From positions 1-12,079 of the forward strand of contig CALBOC010000145.1 of assembly GCA_937896705.1 (NCBI GenBank): a DNA stretch of 12,079 bases, given 5' to 3'. How positions within the stretch are numbered: the stretch's first letter is position 1; every line of letters begins with the position of its first letter. Of this stretch, positions 6,541 through 12,079 are shown one piece after another. Source of the DNA: an uncultured Micrococcaceae bacterium. Lineage in GTDB: Bacteria > Actinomycetota > Actinomycetes > Actinomycetales > Micrococcaceae. Below the pieces are notes generated by a model. The model was not told the DNA's origin and ran no database searches. It was given only the letters and a program-made list of their open reading frames with translations. Both the position numbers and the translations under genes were made by a program.

Positions 6541-7687
6541 GCAACGATTCAGATACGAACGCTGATCCCACACCAACCCGTCCACTTGATATAGTGCAGC
6601 CGGCCTCCGCCAGCTCAGCAGACCTAGGAGCTGCCGAACCGTTTACGGAGACCTGGACGCAAGCCATCAAAGTGCTCGATGAAGAGCTCATCGGTGGGCC
6701 GCGGTTACTGACCCCGCGTGATCTGGCAAAAGAACTTGGTATCTCGATCGTCTCGGCCCGCAAAATTTGGCGCGCCATGGGTTTTCCGAACATCAAAGCC
6801 GACGAGACGGTCTTTACCCAACAGGATGTCGCTGCCATGGCCACCATCGTGGAACTGGTCCGCGAAGACGTCCTCAACGAAGAAACCGCCATCTCGATTG
6901 CCCGGTCCATCGGCCAAATGACCGATCGCATGGTGGTGTGGCAAATCGAGGCCCTGGTCGAGGACAAGATGAGCGCCGAGGGGCTCTCTGATCCCGAAGC
7001 CCGCCGGGAAGTCGTTCGACTGCTGCCCGCGGTCATCGAATCTTTAGAGGATGTCGTCACCTACTCCTACCGGCGTCAACTCAACTCCGCACTTCAGCGA
7101 CTCACCGTGCGTGTCGAAGCTGGGTTGGCCGCTTCCGAAGAAGGCCGGGATGGCACCGAAGACGACACACCACTTCCGCTAGCGCGAGCCGTCGGATTTG
7201 CCGACATGGTCTCCTATACGGCCTTATCGCGCACGATGAGTGAACGGACGCTGGCCCAAATGGTGCAGCGCTTTGAACAAATTTGTGCCGAAATCATCGC
7301 CGTGGGTGGTGGACACCTGGTCAAAACCGTCGGGGATGAGGTGTTGTTCAACGCCGAAACGCCCGAAGCCGGCGCCGACATTGCCCTGGCCTTGTCCCAA
7401 GCTCTGAATGAAGATCAAGTCCTGCCATCTGCCCGAGTTTCGGTGGTGTGGGGCCGGGTACTGTCCCGACTGGGAGATATCTATGGGCCAACGGTCAACC
7501 TCGCGGCACGGTTAACCGCACTGGCAGACCCGGGTACGGTGCTGGTGGATCAGTTGACCGCCAATGTATTAGCCGATGATGAACGGTATATTTTAATTCC
7601 CCAACCACCGCAGTCGGTGCGCGGGTTCGGTCCGATTAATCCATCCATGCTGCTGCGCGGCGCCGGAGACGGGATAGAGGTTGACTA

Positions 7688-7688
<1 letters not shown>
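6537..7688 (+). CDS. Class III adenylate cyclase with N-terminal regulatory domain (Rv1264-like)
   Basis: This 383-residue soluble protein is predicted to make cAMP from ATP. The N-terminal part (about 56-190) begins with a helix-turn-helix-like segment (LTPRDLAKELGIS, then ARKIWRAMGFP) and continues with helices, resembling the autoinhibitory, pH-sensing domain of mycobacterial Rv1264. The catalytic domain (about 213-345) keeps all the expected residues: metal-binding Asp223 (GFADM) and Asp267 (VGDEV), adenine-selecting Lys263 and Asp314 (GDIYG), and transition-state Asn321 and Arg325 (NLAAR). It should therefore be active and ATP-specific, working as a homodimer. The GTG start has AGGGG at 6529-6533, only three bases away, and overlaps the upstream stop. 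The TAA stop shares a base with the next ATG. pH control is inferred from the family only. Confidence 0.9.
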
Positions 7689-11685
<3,997 letters not shown>

Positions 11686-11692
<7 letters not shown>

Positions 11693-12079
11693 CCATCCGC
11701 CCCGCGACCTCCAACGATTACCCGGCGGTGCGCGACCTCACACACGCCGCATATATTGCGGCCGGGCACATCGCCGTAGAGTCTGACTACGCCGCAACCC
11801 TGACCGACATCCCCGCACGCGCCGAGGGTCTGCATGTGGCTGAAGTCGACGGGCGGGTCGCCGGCAGCGTCAATATTGCGCCGCCACCCTCGGAGATGAC
11901 CGAGGTCGCCTACGATAACGAATTAGAGTTTCGCATGCTGGCGGTGCACCCGGATTTCCAGGGCCGCGGCATCGGGCGCGCCCTGGTCAGCTACGCGCTG
12001 GACATGGCTCGCAACCGCAACGCTGATGCGGTCGCGATTACCACCATGGCATCGATGACCACCGCCCAGGCCATGTATC
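11686..12079 (+). CDS. GNAT-family N-acetyltransferase (3' partial)
   Basis: This acyl-CoA-dependent N-acetyltransferase runs off the right edge with about 131 residues visible. It begins TIRPATSNDYPAVRDLT, the usual first strand and helix of GNAT proteins. Motif A is clear: EFRMLAVHPDFQGRGIGRAL, whose QGRGIG loop binds the acetyl-CoA pyrophosphate. It continues with a helix and the strand AVAITTMAS, and the last visible residues (TTAQAMY) match the start of motif B. Two adjacent GTG codons (11686 and 11689) can serve as start. The first is seven bases from GGGAG (11674-11678) and the second makes a GTGA overlap with the upstream stop. The acceptor substrate is unknown; protein, antibiotic or small amine are all possible. 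Confidence 0.88.

Overview
The window comes from an actinobacterium, most likely Micrococcales and Micrococcaceae-like. The evidence is a GluABCD-type glutamate uptake operon, an actinobacterial acyl-CoA carboxylase beta/epsilon pair, an Rv1264-like adenylate cyclase with its N-terminal regulatory domain, and a long LigA with an insertion of the kind I recall from Micrococcales. GC looks moderate (high fifties by eye), lower than many relatives, and the binding protein is rather acidic. The genus cannot be fixed from sequence reading alone. No mobile element, CRISPR array, tRNA or rRNA is visible, and no gene-free stretch exceeds about 130 bases.

Layout. (1) 1-3343, plus strand: a polar amino acid (probably glutamate) ABC importer in the order ATPase (cut by the window start), lipoprotein binding protein, permease, permease. 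A striking 15-bp perfect inverted repeat, whose arms are themselves palindromes, sits between the binding-protein and permease genes. (2) 3340-5162, minus strand: carboxyltransferase subunit accD followed by the small epsilon subunit accE. They face the transporter tail to tail, and the stop codons of gluD and accE overlap by 4 bp. (3) 5163-5236: a 74-bp divergent promoter region. (4) 5237-12079, plus strand: a tightly packed run of birA, a membrane PH-domain protein, an adenylate cyclase, a PP2C phosphatase, ligA, an inositol-monophosphatase-family enzyme with an extra C-terminal domain, and a GNAT acetyltransferase cut by the window end. Every junction from the PH gene onward overlaps or leaves a single base, so the run is probably one transcript with coupled translation.

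How they fit together. BirA biotinylates the biotin carrier of the acyl-CoA carboxylase whose CT and epsilon subunits are encoded divergently beside it, so the shared intergenic region may co-ordinate biotin loading with malonyl-CoA supply. The PH protein, cyclase and phosphatase look like a small membrane/cAMP/dephosphorylation signalling group placed ahead of the DNA ligase. Most of the window is conserved housekeeping content. The less ordinary points are the nested palindromes in the glu operon, the convergent stop overlap with a hairpin inside accE, the C-terminal extension of the IMPase-like protein, the LigA insertion, and the orphan cyclase-phosphatase pairing.
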